The notes: generated by a model from the sequence alone, not told the origin. A DNA stretch of 64,000 nucleotides from Prevotella sp. (GCA_017478025.1 JAFVGZ010000025.1:1-64000); one strand, 5' to 3'. Counted from the first letter of the stretch, positions 44,399 through 53,849 are shown. Numbers and translations are program-made.

Positions 44399-46099
44399 TT
44401 AGATTGATTCAATGAAGTAAATAATCTGATCACGCTGTTCTTTTGAGAGTGCACGGAACTTCACCACTGTGTTGTATGCGTCGCTCGTTCCGCCTTCGTT
44501 CTTACAACCATGCCACATGATAGCCTCCAGCACGTTGCGAGCGCGGCAGTCATGCAGACGCTCTACGCCTGAACTGCACTTTGCTGCCAGGCCGCGTCCC
44601 CACAATGGGGTGGTTCTGCACCAGCCTGTACGGATGTCATTCTTCATCCACAGACGGTGCTGTACGAAGTCTGTGTAAGGCCAAATCTTCTGGTGAGGAT
44701 AGCGTGGCACATCGTTGGAGGTGAGGAAATTGTTAGGATCCTGTATGACATCATCACCTGTCTGCCATGATGGGCGGTGACAATTGGCGCAACCTATCTG
44801 GGTAAACAGCGCCTTGCCGGCCTTGAAGTCTGCCGTTGTAGTGTTACGTGCGGCAGGTACTGCAAGACCTCTGTGCCATATCATGAAGTTCTTGTACTGC
44901 GCGTCAGTCATCTCCACATCAAGAGACTTGCTGGTCAGGTAGGTGTAGATGTCAGACTGCAGGTTGCCAGTGTGCCACTCAGGATGGTTCTTGTCTGGAT
45001 CCACGCGGTTGATGTACTCTGTAAATCCTGCCTGCACCTCTGGGTCGTTAGCTGATGTTGTAGCATAGTACTTGCCTGCGAGGTCCAGATAGTGGTAACG
45101 ACGGTCAGAACGTGTCACGTTGGTGATGTTCCAGATAGCGTTAGAACCTGCGGCATCCAGCAGCGGTCCGCGTGACATGGCGTATGTATAGCGGCGCACA
45201 TACTTGGTACCGTCACCCTGCACGGAGTTGCTGTAGTAGCTCTTCCATGTGTTGGTGCTCTGATCCCACATGGCAGGGTTCAGTGCGTCGGTCTTGCCTA
45301 TGCTGTTATAGAACTTGCTCTCCTTCAGCCACTGCTCTGTGATGGAGTCATCAGGTATGGCATCGGTGAGGCCTGTGCCATAGATACCGATGGTTGACTC
45401 AAGCAGCACGCCGACCTCATTGTTGTATGCTGCCTCATCCAGCTCTACATCCACACCGCCGCGCTGCACCATAATAGGGGCGTAATAGGCGCTGTATGGG
45501 ATGGTCACCTCAGGGTAGATGAGCGAGTATGTCTCGCCATCGGGGAACTTGTTGCCCCACTCGTCGGTGTAGTTCTCCCATGCTATCTTAATCTTTGTCT
45601 CGTCAATAGGAGCCTTGAACGGTTCTATGGCGATTGTCTGAGGCATGCCTGCCACTGAGCGGATGTATGCGTTCGTAGTCTTGTCATAGATTACGAGCAG
45701 GTATCCGTTCTTCGTGTTTTGGTCCGTTCTGTAGGTTGTCTGACGTCCACCGTGTCCGTAGCCGGGGTGGCAGTACAGGCATCCGCGACGCACCGCAACG
45801 GGACCCAGGCCGTGGAAGGCACCGCTGGTGTTGGTGTTATAGTCTTTCTCAAAGAGATACTCGCCCTCATTGAAGGCTGTCATCATCCCCGCATTCTCCA
45901 CTGCCTTCGTAGGCTGCTCATAGGCCGTAGCTGTGTTGACGGAGGTTGTGCCGAGCTTACCGCCGGCATAGTAGTCTTCGGGATAGGTCGTCTCTGTAGG
46001 ATCGCCGATGTCCCATGAAACGGGAGCATCACTGTCGGAACAACCGACAGTGATTATTGATCCCACAAGAACACATCCCATAACGGATAGTTTGTTCAT
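44399..46099 (-). CDS. di-heme DUF1111 lipoprotein (putative oxidoreductase)
   Basis: About 566 residues from the ATG at 46099, with lipobox TVGC (about residue 19). Two c-type heme motifs are present, CLYCH (in RRGCLYCHPGYGHGG, near 105) and CANCH (in IGCANCHRPSW, near 430). The C-terminal TTPLWGRGLA and EAIMWHG segments match the DUF1111 di-heme peroxidase-like family (MauG relatives). In Proteobacteria such proteins are encoded beside imelysins in iron-regulated loci. Here it lies between imelysin and ccsBA, which supports a role in iron acquisition or envelope electron transfer. The upstream in-frame extension to 46249 lacks a signal and is rejected. Confidence 0.9.
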   Translation of the reverse strand: MNKLSVMGCVLVGSIITVGCSDSDAPVSWDIGDPTETTYPEDYYAGGKLGTTSVNTATAYEQPTKAVENAGMMTAFNEGEYLFEKDYNTNTSGAFHGLGPVAVRRGCLYCHPGYGHGGRQTTYRTDQNTKNGYLLVIYDKTTNAYIRSVAGMPQTIAIEPFKAPIDETKIKIAWENYTDEWGNKFPDGETYSLIYPEVTIPYSAYYAPIMVQRGGVDVELDEAAYNNEVGVLLESTIGIYGTGLTDAIPDDSITEQWLKESKFYNSIGKTDALNPAMWDQSTNTWKSYYSNSVQGDGTKYVRRYTYAMSRGPLLDAAGSNAIWNITNVTRSDRRYHYLDLAGKYYATTSANDPEVQAGFTEYINRVDPDKNHPEWHTGNLQSDIYTYLTSKSLDVEMTDAQYKNFMIWHRGLAVPAARNTTTADFKAGKALFTQIGCANCHRPSWQTGDDVIQDPNNFLTSNDVPRYPHQKIWPYTDFVQHRLWMKNDIRTGWCRTTPLWGRGLAAKCSSGVERLHDCRARNVLEAIMWHGCKNEGGTSDAYNTVVKFRALSKEQRDQIIYFIESI

Positions 46100-46134
46100 A
46101 GTGTATTGGTTTAGAGTTATATACTTGTATATTA

Positions 46135-47334
46135 TTAGTTGGCCTTGATCTTCAGGATTGCCTGATACAGAGTGTAGGCATTGTTGGCCAGGTTGCGATA
46201 TGTAGGAACGATTACGTTGCTCACGTAGTTCTCGTTGATCTTCTGGCACTGAGCCTCTACGGAGGTGTTACCTGCGAATGCAGAGAGTGTCTCGCTCATC
46301 TCTCCAAGGGCATCGTCCAGGTCTCCGAGTGCATCAATGGCCGCACCGCATGATGCGTCGGTATAGTAGAGGGCGAATGGAGCCTTCATAGCCTTGATCT
46401 TTGCCAGTGCCGCATCAAGCTTTGCTACTACATTGTTTGCCTGATTCTTCAGGGTAGTGTTGTTCGTGTTCTGGCAGAAGTATATCAGAGAGTTTGTGTT
46501 AGGAGTGACAGCAGCTACTGAACCATAGAGCGCGTTCTTGACACTTACGATGTTGTCATAGAAGTCTGTGATAGAGTTGTAAGCGTATGGAGACTCGATG
46601 TATGAGTTGTCCTGACCGGTGTAAGGCAGGCCAATCTTAGAGTCACCAACCTCGCCGATGATGTCCTGACAGCCTGAGATGATCTCAAGAGTTGCTGCGA
46701 GGGCTGTATCCCAGTCACCTGTGCCGGGCTTGGTGAACATCTTGCCGAAGTTCTTGTATGTGAGTCCTTCGCCTGTCACGTCGCCTTCATCGTCCAGTGA
46801 ATAGTGTGAGGCAATGTATTCCTGTGCAATCTTCTTGCGGTCAGCGTTGCTCTCGTTGGGATCCCATGTTGACTCCAGTGTCGCGGTGGCATTATAGAGG
46901 TCCTTGGCTACTGCGCAGATGTACTTGTACTCCAGGTCTGTAATCTGGCTGACACTGCGTGGAGCACCGTTACGGAAGAGCACGTACTCTATTCCGTGAT
47001 AGCCCATGATGCTTGAGTTGGCTGTCTTCATGAACTCGTCAATGTTTGACATCGCACTCTTGTCGCGCAGCACATTCGCCAGAGCGTTAGCATCTACAGG
47101 CCATGTGTCGGTGTGTGGGTCGATAGAGTACTCATCGGCAGCGCCAAAGAGGAATGCCTCTGACTGCTCCCAGTCGGCACGGGCGAGTCTCCAGCCTGCA
47201 CATGCCTGGTCAACAGAGACCTGTGAACCGTCAACGACACTCGTGTCGGTGTCATCACTACTTGAGCAGGAAGCAAATCCTGCTACTGCTACGGCAGCAA
47301 CGGCTGCCATCTTTGAAAGGTTTTTAATCGTCAT
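46135..47334 (-). CDS. imelysin family lipoprotein
   Basis: The 399-residue protein has a lipoprotein signal (lipobox FASC, about residue 23) and an imelysin/M75-like all-helical fold. The family GxHxxE motif is seen as GYHGIEYVLF near residue 115; DLYNATATLESTW and the C-terminal helical bundle also fit. Imelysins were named as insulin-cleaving peptidases but most are thought to bind metal, particularly iron, like EfeO and IrpA. Acidic and Asn-rich spacers follow the anchor. It lies 36 nt after the porin and 35 nt before the di-heme gene. Confidence 0.9.
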   Translation of the reverse strand: MTIKNLSKMAAVAAVAVAGFASCSSSDDTDTSVVDGSQVSVDQACAGWRLARADWEQSEAFLFGAADEYSIDPHTDTWPVDANALANVLRDKSAMSNIDEFMKTANSSIMGYHGIEYVLFRNGAPRSVSQITDLEYKYICAVAKDLYNATATLESTWDPNESNADRKKIAQEYIASHYSLDDEGDVTGEGLTYKNFGKMFTKPGTGDWDTALAATLEIISGCQDIIGEVGDSKIGLPYTGQDNSYIESPYAYNSITDFYDNIVSVKNALYGSVAAVTPNTNSLIYFCQNTNNTTLKNQANNVVAKLDAALAKIKAMKAPFALYYTDASCGAAIDALGDLDDALGEMSETLSAFAGNTSVEAQCQKINENYVSNVIVPTYRNLANNAYTLYQAILKIKAN

Positions 47335-47370
47335 TGTTGTGCTTTTTATTGTAGATTGTATTTTGTCGAT

Positions 47371-48822
47371 TTATAGGAACCAGCCCTGATATGTCACGCT
47401 GAGGCTGACACTCGGCTCGTTGTTGTATGGCTGAACGTACAGCGGGCTGTCTGACTCAAGGCCGTTGTTGTTTGGCTTCTTGAAGAATCGGTATGAGTAT
47501 TCACCCTTGAAGGTAATCTGCTTGATTGGCGAGTAGTTCAGGCCAAAGGCGTAACGATACCTCTTGGTGTACCTATATTGTGACTCATATGTGCCTGATG
47601 CCATTGTGTTGTAGTGCTCAAAGCGTCCGAAGATATACATTCTCTGATTGGACTTCTTCAGCTTCTCTATCTGCGAGAAGATGTTGTAGCCCGCCTCAAA
47701 GCCGTATGCCAGGGCATTCTTACCGATATTGGTGTAGTGGTGTGGGTTTCCGTCCTGGTATTTGTGGTGTGTCCAGTTCGCCTGGTTGTATGATGAGATT
47801 GCATCGGCATCGGAGAAGTGTGCGTAGTCCAGGTTGCCGCGCACTATCCAGTTCCAGCGGTTCAGTGTGAAGTCGAGTGCTATGATGCCCAGTGCACCTG
47901 TCACGTCCTCATACTTCGTACCCGGGGTGCGCAGAGTATTGCGGAATGTGTAGCCATAGTAACCGCTCAGACCGATGCGCAGACCCTTCACGTAGTAATT
48001 GTCCACGCGTGCTGCGGCGGCATAGTTGTTGGCAACCTTGAACTCGTATGGGCTCGTGGCACCGTAGTGGCAGAAGTCCTCTGCCGTGAAGCTCTCTGAG
48101 TTGAGGCCTGACAGGAACTGTGCCTCATAGCGCCAGTCCTTGATGCGGCCCCACAGGGAGAGACCTACCTGGTGCCAAGTGTTGGGCATGATGGTTGCCT
48201 CACCCTCGGGACGGTAGCAGGTGAAGAAGTTCTGGGGCTCGTGGTAGGCGTTGCTGTAGCCTACGGGTACGATGATTTCACCTACCTTTACGTTGAATTT
48301 GCCCTGCCAGAACTCTTTGTTTATCCAGAACTGCTCAAGGTTCACCTCGCCGCCCTTCTCTACTTCTGCCTCGTATTCTCCGGCTTCCTCTGCCTCTATC
48401 TCTACGGCACCGCCCGCACCGCCGTGCTCAAATTCTATCTCTGAGCCGAAAGTCCAGCCCTTGCCGAAGTCATAGCCTATGTTGAGGCATACGTGAGGCA
48501 GGTCAAAACGTCCGTGACTGGGGTCGTTTTTATACCTCTCGGGGTATTTGTAGCGGTTGAAACTCTGGCTATAGAAGTTGCGTGTCAGCACGGCTTCACC
48601 ATAGCCACCGATGTGCAGACGCGATACGGCATTCATAAAGCGTGAAACCCTCTCTTCAGAGGACTCCTTGCCAGCCTGCTCGGTCTCGTACTTCTGTTCT
48701 TTCTTTGGCTCCTGCGGGGTAGCTCCTGTTGCCGCATCAATGTCGCTACTATGCTCCTGAGCCATAGAGCCTGTTGCTATCCCTGCGGCCATAAAGGCCA
48801 TTATGATTAGTTGCTTTTTCAT
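47371..48822 (-). CDS. outer-membrane porin of the imelysin operon
   Basis: About 483 residues from the ATG at 48822 (MKKQLIIMAFMAAGIATGSM), with a signal peptide ending near SMAQ. An N-terminal linker rich in Glu, Gln and Lys precedes a barrel (LHIGGYGEAVLTRNFYS to SVSLSVTYQGWFL) of the phosphate-selective porin/OprP-like type. One loop (about 140-165) is extremely acidic (Glu-Ala-Gly-Glu runs), which could favour cations such as iron. It leads the operon with imelysin, the di-heme protein and CcsBA. The leader is predicted to be only about 5 nt. Confidence 0.85.
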   Translation of the reverse strand: MKKQLIIMAFMAAGIATGSMAQEHSSDIDAATGATPQEPKKEQKYETEQAGKESSEERVSRFMNAVSRLHIGGYGEAVLTRNFYSQSFNRYKYPERYKNDPSHGRFDLPHVCLNIGYDFGKGWTFGSEIEFEHGGAGGAVEIEAEEAGEYEAEVEKGGEVNLEQFWINKEFWQGKFNVKVGEIIVPVGYSNAYHEPQNFFTCYRPEGEATIMPNTWHQVGLSLWGRIKDWRYEAQFLSGLNSESFTAEDFCHYGATSPYEFKVANNYAAAARVDNYYVKGLRIGLSGYYGYTFRNTLRTPGTKYEDVTGALGIIALDFTLNRWNWIVRGNLDYAHFSDADAISSYNQANWTHHKYQDGNPHHYTNIGKNALAYGFEAGYNIFSQIEKLKKSNQRMYIFGRFEHYNTMASGTYESQYRYTKRYRYAFGLNYSPIKQITFKGEYSYRFFKKPNNNGLESDSPLYVQPYNNEPSVSLSVTYQGWFL

Positions 48823-48831
48823 ATCTGGCTG

Positions 48832-48862
48832 CAAAGGTACTCCGATTTCCTCATGCGGGCAA
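48832..48862 (-). promoter_or_regulatory. promoter of porin-imelysin-di-heme-ccsBA operon
   Basis: TTG (48862-48860), a 20-bp spacer and TACCTTTG (48839-48832). The -7 box ends 9 nt before the ATG, predicting a leader of about 5 nt. Confidence 0.75.
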
Positions 48863-48928
48863 TACCTAAAAATTGTGAAAATATGTTGTATTAGATTGCG
48901 TTAATGAGTGTTTCCATACCAATAAATG

Positions 48929-48959
48929 ATTAAAGGGAGCCAATTTGACTCCCTTTAAT
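48929..48959 (-). terminator. terminator after fabG
   Basis: ATTAAAGGGAG (48929-48939) pairs perfectly with CTCCCTTTAAT (48949-48959). A second C/G-rich hairpin lies at about 48990-49018. Both are 3' of fabG and upstream of the porin promoter. Confidence 0.75.
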
Positions 48960-49024
48960 ACTACTAAATCATCGTTGTTAAATCGCGTCCCTCCCCCCAT
49001 TGGGGTAAGACGGAGGGGGCTTTA

Positions 49025-49756
49025 CTATGTATAAAGGCCGCCGTTGATGCTCACCACTTCGCCTGTGATGTATCTTGCCTTGTCTGACAGCAGGAAGCAT
49101 ACAAGGTCTGCCACCTCTTCAGGCTTGCCGAAGCGCTTGCATGGCACCTGTTGTTTCAGCGTATCTACGTCCAGATCCTTTGTCATATCGCTCTCAATGA
49201 AGCCCGGAGCCACTGCGTTGACGTTGATGTCGCGTGCTGCCACCTCTTGTGCCAGGGCCTTCGTAGCACCGATGATGCCGGCCTTCGTGGCGCTATAGTT
49301 GGTCTGTCCGGGCAGTCCCTTCAGTCCTGAGAGACTTGCCATGTTTACTATGCTGCCCCCGTGACGGCGCATCATCATCTTCGGAAGCACCTTACGAGTG
49401 ACGTAATACAGCGCGTCGAGCGATGTGTTGAGCACAGCATGCCAGTCCTCTGCGGGCATCATAAACATCATGTTGTCCCTGCGAATGCCGGCATTGTTCA
49501 CGAGATAGGCTATGTAGTCATCGGGATGGGCTGCCTCCCATTCGTCTATGCAGGCATCTACTTGGTCCATTTTGCTGACGTCACACTTCATGAGTGTGGC
49601 CTCCACGCCCTTGGCCTCGCAGAGTTGCTTCACCTCCTCGGCTGCCTGCTGGTTGCTCTGGTAGTTGATAATCACTGGTATGCCCTGCTCTGCAAGCTCA
49701 AGGCATATAGCACGCCCCAATCCTCTGGAGCCGCCGGTTACTAATGCATACTTCAT
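49025..49756 (-). CDS. fabG: 3-oxoacyl-ACP reductase (SDR family)
   Basis: The 243-residue protein is a classical short-chain dehydrogenase/reductase. Motifs seen are TGGSRGLGRAICLEL (NADP binding, TGxxxGxG), NNAGIRRDN, the catalytic Ser in VNMASLSGL and YSATKAG (Tyr-x3-Lys), and VNAVAPGFIESDM. The overall sequence is FabG-like, reducing 3-oxoacyl-ACP in fatty-acid synthesis. No other fab genes are adjacent, so a different SDR substrate cannot be excluded. It lies 100 nt after the YfhO-like gene, with short repeats in between. Confidence 0.85.
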   Translation of the reverse strand: MKYALVTGGSRGLGRAICLELAEQGIPVIINYQSNQQAAEEVKQLCEAKGVEATLMKCDVSKMDQVDACIDEWEAAHPDDYIAYLVNNAGIRRDNMMFMMPAEDWHAVLNTSLDALYYVTRKVLPKMMMRRHGGSIVNMASLSGLKGLPGQTNYSATKAGIIGATKALAQEVAARDINVNAVAPGFIESDMTKDLDVDTLKQQVPCKRFGKPEEVADLVCFLLSDKARYITGEVVSINGGLYT

Positions 49757-49784
49757 ATAATATATATAATAAGGTGTAATTTCG

Positions 49785-49868
49785 AATTAACGAATTAACA
49801 AATTAACAAATTAACGAATCGTACTATCAAGAACGGCGGAGCCAATTCTTCACTCTTCACTCTTCACT
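49785..49868. repeat. short tandem repeats overlapping the 3' end of the YfhO-like gene
   Basis: AATTAAC occurs at 49785, 49793, 49801 and 49809 (8-bp period). CTTCACT occurs at 49848, 49855 and 49862 (7-bp period); the last copies encode the final residues and the stop of the YfhO-like protein. Confidence 0.9.
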
Positions 49869-52382
49869 CTTCACTTTTTTCTTACGGAACTGCAGTCCTA
49901 TTGGTACGCATACGCTCACCAAGAGCAGTGCCATTGCTACGTAGGCAACGGTTTCGGTCGTGGTGATGCTCTTAGGTCTGAACTCCATCACTACCTTGTG
50001 GTTGCCGGGCTGTACGGTAATGGCGCGGAGCACATAGTTCACGCGTCCCACTTCTGTGTCCTTGCCGTCAACGGTGCAGGTCCAGCCTGGGTAGTAGATC
50101 TCTGAGAATACCACCACGCCTCCGGCCTTGCTGCTGATGTCGTAGTGCATCTCGTTAGGCTCATACTTTGTCAGCTTCACGGTGGCGGTGCTGTCGGCCT
50201 GCGATGCTCCTGCCTTGAGTATGCTCTCAAAACGCTTGTCGCTGACGGCATTGTCGTGCAGGTTCAGGGCAGAGAGAGCCTCCAACTCCTGGTTGGCATT
50301 ATCCACAAACTTCACGTCTTTGACAAACCATCCGTTGCCCATAGCGTATGGATTCTGCAGCGGCATGGTCTTATTGTCCTGCATAGGCATGATGAAATAC
50401 TTCGTATTGAGCATATTGATGACAGGCATCACGCTGTCGCCGTTTATCGCAGTCATGTCTCCATTGGCATTTATGATGGCATCCATAGCCTTCTGCATCT
50501 CCGGCGCGATGTGTGCCTCTATCAGTTCCTGGTAGCGACGCAGCTTGGCAGCGTGGTATCCTCCTACGCTCTTGTGGAAGTATCCGGTCTCATTCTCGTT
50601 GAAAGTGTTGGATGCAAAGTTCAGCACACGGTAGTCCAGAGCTGTGTCCTGCATTATTATCTTGTCGGTCTCAGTAGGCTCCACAGGGGCTGTGCGCAGA
50701 GTGTTGCTCACAAACATGCCATCGTTCAGGTAGCGCTTGTCCACCTGCCACATATCCACAAGGCATATCACGGCGATGATGCATGTCATCAAGGTAGCGC
50801 TGAGCTTCTTCATGCGATAGAGCACAACGGGCACCGTGCACAGCAGTATGATGATGACGCTGCGCCAGCAGTCAGACCTGAAGGTGGCTATGCGTATCTC
50901 CTGAAGGTTGGAAAGGAGTGCAGGGAGTGCTTCCTGCGGTATCTGTGACAATGCCCTGTGCTCGGCCTGAGAAACGAACGAGTCAAAGAACAGCGTAGGC
51001 ATGAGTGCGAACAGTGCTGCAATGCCCGCAGTCAGACCCAGGCTGACATACAGCATGTTGACCTTCTTGCCCTTGATGGTCTTGATGACAGAGTCGGGCT
51101 CGTCTATCACCTTCTTCAGCGCGAGGAGTGCCAGCAGCGGTATCGTGAATTCGGCTATCACGAGTATGCTTGCCACAGTGCGGAACTTGGCGTACATCGG
51201 CACGTAGTCGATGAAGAGATCCGTAAGCCACATCATGTTGTGTCCCCACGAGAGCATGATGCTGAGGATGGTGGCGGCGAGCAGGGCCCACTTCACCGGT
51301 CCTCCGACAATTAACAGTCCGAGTATGAAGAGCGTCAGCACGAAGGCTCCGACATACACCGGTCCACTTGTGCCGGGCTGCTCACCCCAGTATTGTCCCA
51401 TCTGCTGGTATATCTGCATATACATCGGGTCGGCTTTCTCCTGCGCTGCATCACACTGGCTGATGGGTGTCATGGACGAGCCGCCCTTCGTATTGGGCAC
51501 TAAGAGTGTCCATGTCTCATCGATGCCGTAGCTCCACTGAGTGATGTAGTCGCGCTCCAAGCCGCTAGAGGTCTGGTTGGCGGTGTTCTCCTTCACCAGC
51601 TCGCTCTTGCCGCGCATGGACTCTTTCTGGTACTCCCATGTGTGATAGAGGTTAGAGATATTGGCTGCCACACCTATCATTCCACCGATAAGACATACGA
51701 TAGATGCCTTCACGAAGTGTGCCATACGCTTCTTGCGGATAGCATCAATGAAGAAGGCGATGACCAGGAAGAGTATGATGAACCCATAATAATAGGTCAT
51801 CTGTACGTGGTTGGCATTGATCTCAAATGCGGTGAAGATGCCCGTGACGGCCAAGCCCGCATGGTATTTCCCTCTGTATGCCAGGAATATACCTGCCATC
51901 AACGGTGGCAGATAGGCCAATGCCATCACCTTCCAGATGTGTCCGGCGGCGATGATGATGAGGAAATAGCTGCTGAAAGCCCATACGATGGCGCCCAATG
52001 TGGCGAGATACCAACGGAAGTCAAAGGCGCGCAGCAGGATATAGAATCCTAACAGATATGCAAATACATACCATACGTTCTCCGGTAGCCACAGGTGATA
52101 GGCCTCCATCACTTTGTTTACGCTTGTCGTACTGTCATACGATGGGGCGGTCTGATAGGTTGGCATACCCGAGAATGTGCTGTTCGTCCATCTCGTTATC
52201 TCTCCGGTGCGCTCCTTATACAGGCGCCCCTCCTCAGCCATGCCGCGACCGGCAGAGGAATCATGCCGATAGAGTATGCGCCCCTCTATGTCGGCAGGGT
52301 AGAAGTAGGCGAATGAAATGGCGACGAAAAGCATCACCACAAGGACATCAGGAAAATAACGTTTCACAAATTCTGTGTTCAT
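49857..52382 (-). CDS. YfhO-like polytopic membrane protein
   Basis: The 841-residue protein starts with a membrane helix (VLVVMLFVAISFAYFYPADI) and has about 12-13 helices in the first 580 residues, a periplasmic beta-rich domain (about 600-800), and a last helix (about 805-827). This layout is that of YfhO/GT-C-fold glycosyltransferase-like proteins, which move sugars from lipid carriers to envelope polymers. The early periplasmic loop has DSSAGRGMAEEGRLYK. Donor and acceptor are unknown. The C-terminal KVKSEE is encoded by a 7-bp repeat. A TAACTTTG -7 box lies at 52437-52444. Confidence 0.82.
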   Translation of the reverse strand: MNTEFVKRYFPDVLVVMLFVAISFAYFYPADIEGRILYRHDSSAGRGMAEEGRLYKERTGEITRWTNSTFSGMPTYQTAPSYDSTTSVNKVMEAYHLWLPENVWYVFAYLLGFYILLRAFDFRWYLATLGAIVWAFSSYFLIIIAAGHIWKVMALAYLPPLMAGIFLAYRGKYHAGLAVTGIFTAFEINANHVQMTYYYGFIILFLVIAFFIDAIRKKRMAHFVKASIVCLIGGMIGVAANISNLYHTWEYQKESMRGKSELVKENTANQTSSGLERDYITQWSYGIDETWTLLVPNTKGGSSMTPISQCDAAQEKADPMYMQIYQQMGQYWGEQPGTSGPVYVGAFVLTLFILGLLIVGGPVKWALLAATILSIMLSWGHNMMWLTDLFIDYVPMYAKFRTVASILVIAEFTIPLLALLALKKVIDEPDSVIKTIKGKKVNMLYVSLGLTAGIAALFALMPTLFFDSFVSQAEHRALSQIPQEALPALLSNLQEIRIATFRSDCWRSVIIILLCTVPVVLYRMKKLSATLMTCIIAVICLVDMWQVDKRYLNDGMFVSNTLRTAPVEPTETDKIIMQDTALDYRVLNFASNTFNENETGYFHKSVGGYHAAKLRRYQELIEAHIAPEMQKAMDAIINANGDMTAINGDSVMPVINMLNTKYFIMPMQDNKTMPLQNPYAMGNGWFVKDVKFVDNANQELEALSALNLHDNAVSDKRFESILKAGASQADSTATVKLTKYEPNEMHYDISSKAGGVVVFSEIYYPGWTCTVDGKDTEVGRVNYVLRAITVQPGNHKVVMEFRPKSITTTETVAYVAMALLLVSVCVPIGLQFRKKKVKSEE

Positions 52383-52436
52383 ATTTTAATGAAATTAATT
52401 TTACACCTTTTTAATATATTCGCGCGTAAGTGGCTG

Positions 52437-52444
52437 CAAAGTTA
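52437..52444 (-). promoter_or_regulatory. -7 element of YfhO-like gene
   Basis: TAACTTTG on the minus strand matches TAnnTTTG; the -33 region is weak. The predicted leader is about 50 nt. Confidence 0.5.
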
Positions 52445-52536
52445 ATAAAAATTTATTAATGAAAGCAGTGTACGCACACAATAATTGACGGTTATCAAGA
52501 AAAAGTCGTATTTATTATTTATAATAAAGAAATTCT

Positions 52537-52568
52537 TTGCCTGTTAAAAAGCTTTCAAGTATCTTTGC
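52537..52568 (+). promoter_or_regulatory. OmpA-family porin promoter
   Basis: TTTG (52537-52540), a 20-bp spacer and TATCTTTG (52561-52568) give a predicted start near 52573 and a leader of about 70 nt. Confidence 0.8.
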
Positions 52569-52642
52569 ACTCAAATTACGATGTGTAACGAAAGATATTT
52601 TAAGCAAAGATAATTAATTACTTTTTATTTTAATTAGAAACA

Positions 52643-53812
52643 ATGAAGAAAATTGCAATGTTTATCGCAGCAGCTGCAATCGCAGTTTCTGCAAGCGCAA
52701 AGACAACTGTTACTGGCCACAAGGCAGGTGACAATCTTTATGTTGGCATTAACGGTGGTGCTACTACCACTCTGACAGGAGAGACTTCTTTCAAGAACTT
52801 CCAGCCAACTTTCGGCGTACGTCTTGGTAAGAACTTCACTACAGTATTCGGTATGGCTCTCGATGCTGACCTGAACTTCAACGTACAGAAGAATGTAACT
52901 GGTTCTAAGACTTTCATCGACGGTCTTGATCTTGACCTGCTCGGTACAGCAAACCTGATGAACCTCTTCGGTGGTTACAAGGGTGAGCCTCGCAAGTTCG
53001 AGATCATCGCTCTCGGTGGTTTCGGTTGGGCTCATGGCTTCGGCTTTGGTCAGAAGGCTAACGCTGTAACCTCTAAGGTTGCTCTTGATTTCGCTCTCAA
53101 CCTCGGTTCTCAGAAGCAGTGGCAGGTATATGCTGAGCCATATCTGCGTTACGCTCTCGAGACCTTCCACGTAGCTGGTGACGTACTCTTACCTAATGTA
53201 AAGTATGATTTCGGTGGCTTCAAGTATAACGCTGCTCGTGCTCAGGTAGGTCTGAAGATCGGTGTTAACTACAAGTTCGGTAACTCCAACGGCACTCACA
53301 ACTTCGCTATCGAGCAGCTCCGCGACCAGTCTGAGATCGACGCTCTGAACGCTAAGATCAACGCAGCTCAGGCAGAGGCAGCAGCAGCTAAGGCTGACGC
53401 AGCTTCTAAGGACGCTAAGATTGCTGACCTGCAGAAGCAGCTCAACGACTGCCTCAACAAGCCAGTTGTTGTAGAGAAGAAGGCAGCTAACCTCCAGCCT
53501 TCAGTAGTATTCGCTCAGGGTAGCTCTGTAGTTCAGAAGAGCCAGATGGCTAACGTTGAGATGATTGCTAACTACATGAAGAACAACCCAGACGCAAAGG
53601 TTAAGATCTCTGGCTATGCTTCACCAGAAGGCAAGGCTGAGTTCAACCAGGTTCTCTCTGAGAAGCGTGCTGACGCTGTTAAGAACATCCTCGTTAAGAA
53701 GTATAAGATTGCTGCTGACCGCCTCGTTACTGAGGGTCTCGGTGCTACAGACAAGCTGTTCGACGAGGTTGAGTTCAACCGTGTAACTCTCTTCAACGAC
53801 ACCACAAAGTAA
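52643..53812 (+). CDS. major OmpA-family outer-membrane protein
   Basis: The 389-residue protein has a Sec signal (MKKIAMFIAAAAIAVSASA), an eight-strand-type barrel (about 25-225), an Ala/Lys/Asp-rich coiled linker (about 232-268) and a C-terminal OmpA peptidoglycan-binding domain (about 285-385, ISGYASPEGKAEFNQVLSEK). Codon use is strongly restricted (AAC, AAG, TTC, GCT, CGT), unlike most neighbours, so it is probably a very abundant protein like Omp40/41 of Porphyromonas. It links outer membrane to cell wall. It has a consensus promoter and its own terminator, so it is monocistronic. Confidence 0.95.
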   Translation: MKKIAMFIAAAAIAVSASAKTTVTGHKAGDNLYVGINGGATTTLTGETSFKNFQPTFGVRLGKNFTTVFGMALDADLNFNVQKNVTGSKTFIDGLDLDLLGTANLMNLFGGYKGEPRKFEIIALGGFGWAHGFGFGQKANAVTSKVALDFALNLGSQKQWQVYAEPYLRYALETFHVAGDVLLPNVKYDFGGFKYNAARAQVGLKIGVNYKFGNSNGTHNFAIEQLRDQSEIDALNAKINAAQAEAAAAKADAASKDAKIADLQKQLNDCLNKPVVVEKKAANLQPSVVFAQGSSVVQKSQMANVEMIANYMKNNPDAKVKISGYASPEGKAEFNQVLSEKRADAVKNILVKKYKIAADRLVTEGLGATDKLFDEVEFNRVTLFNDTTK

Positions 53813-53849
53813 ATCTCCGAATAGGAATTACTAAGTAATCGAAATAAAA

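Noticed and set aside
46100-46249. N-terminal extension of the di-heme protein
   Set aside because: It overlaps the end of the imelysin gene and would bury the lipoprotein signal; ATG 46099 gives a normal lipobox.
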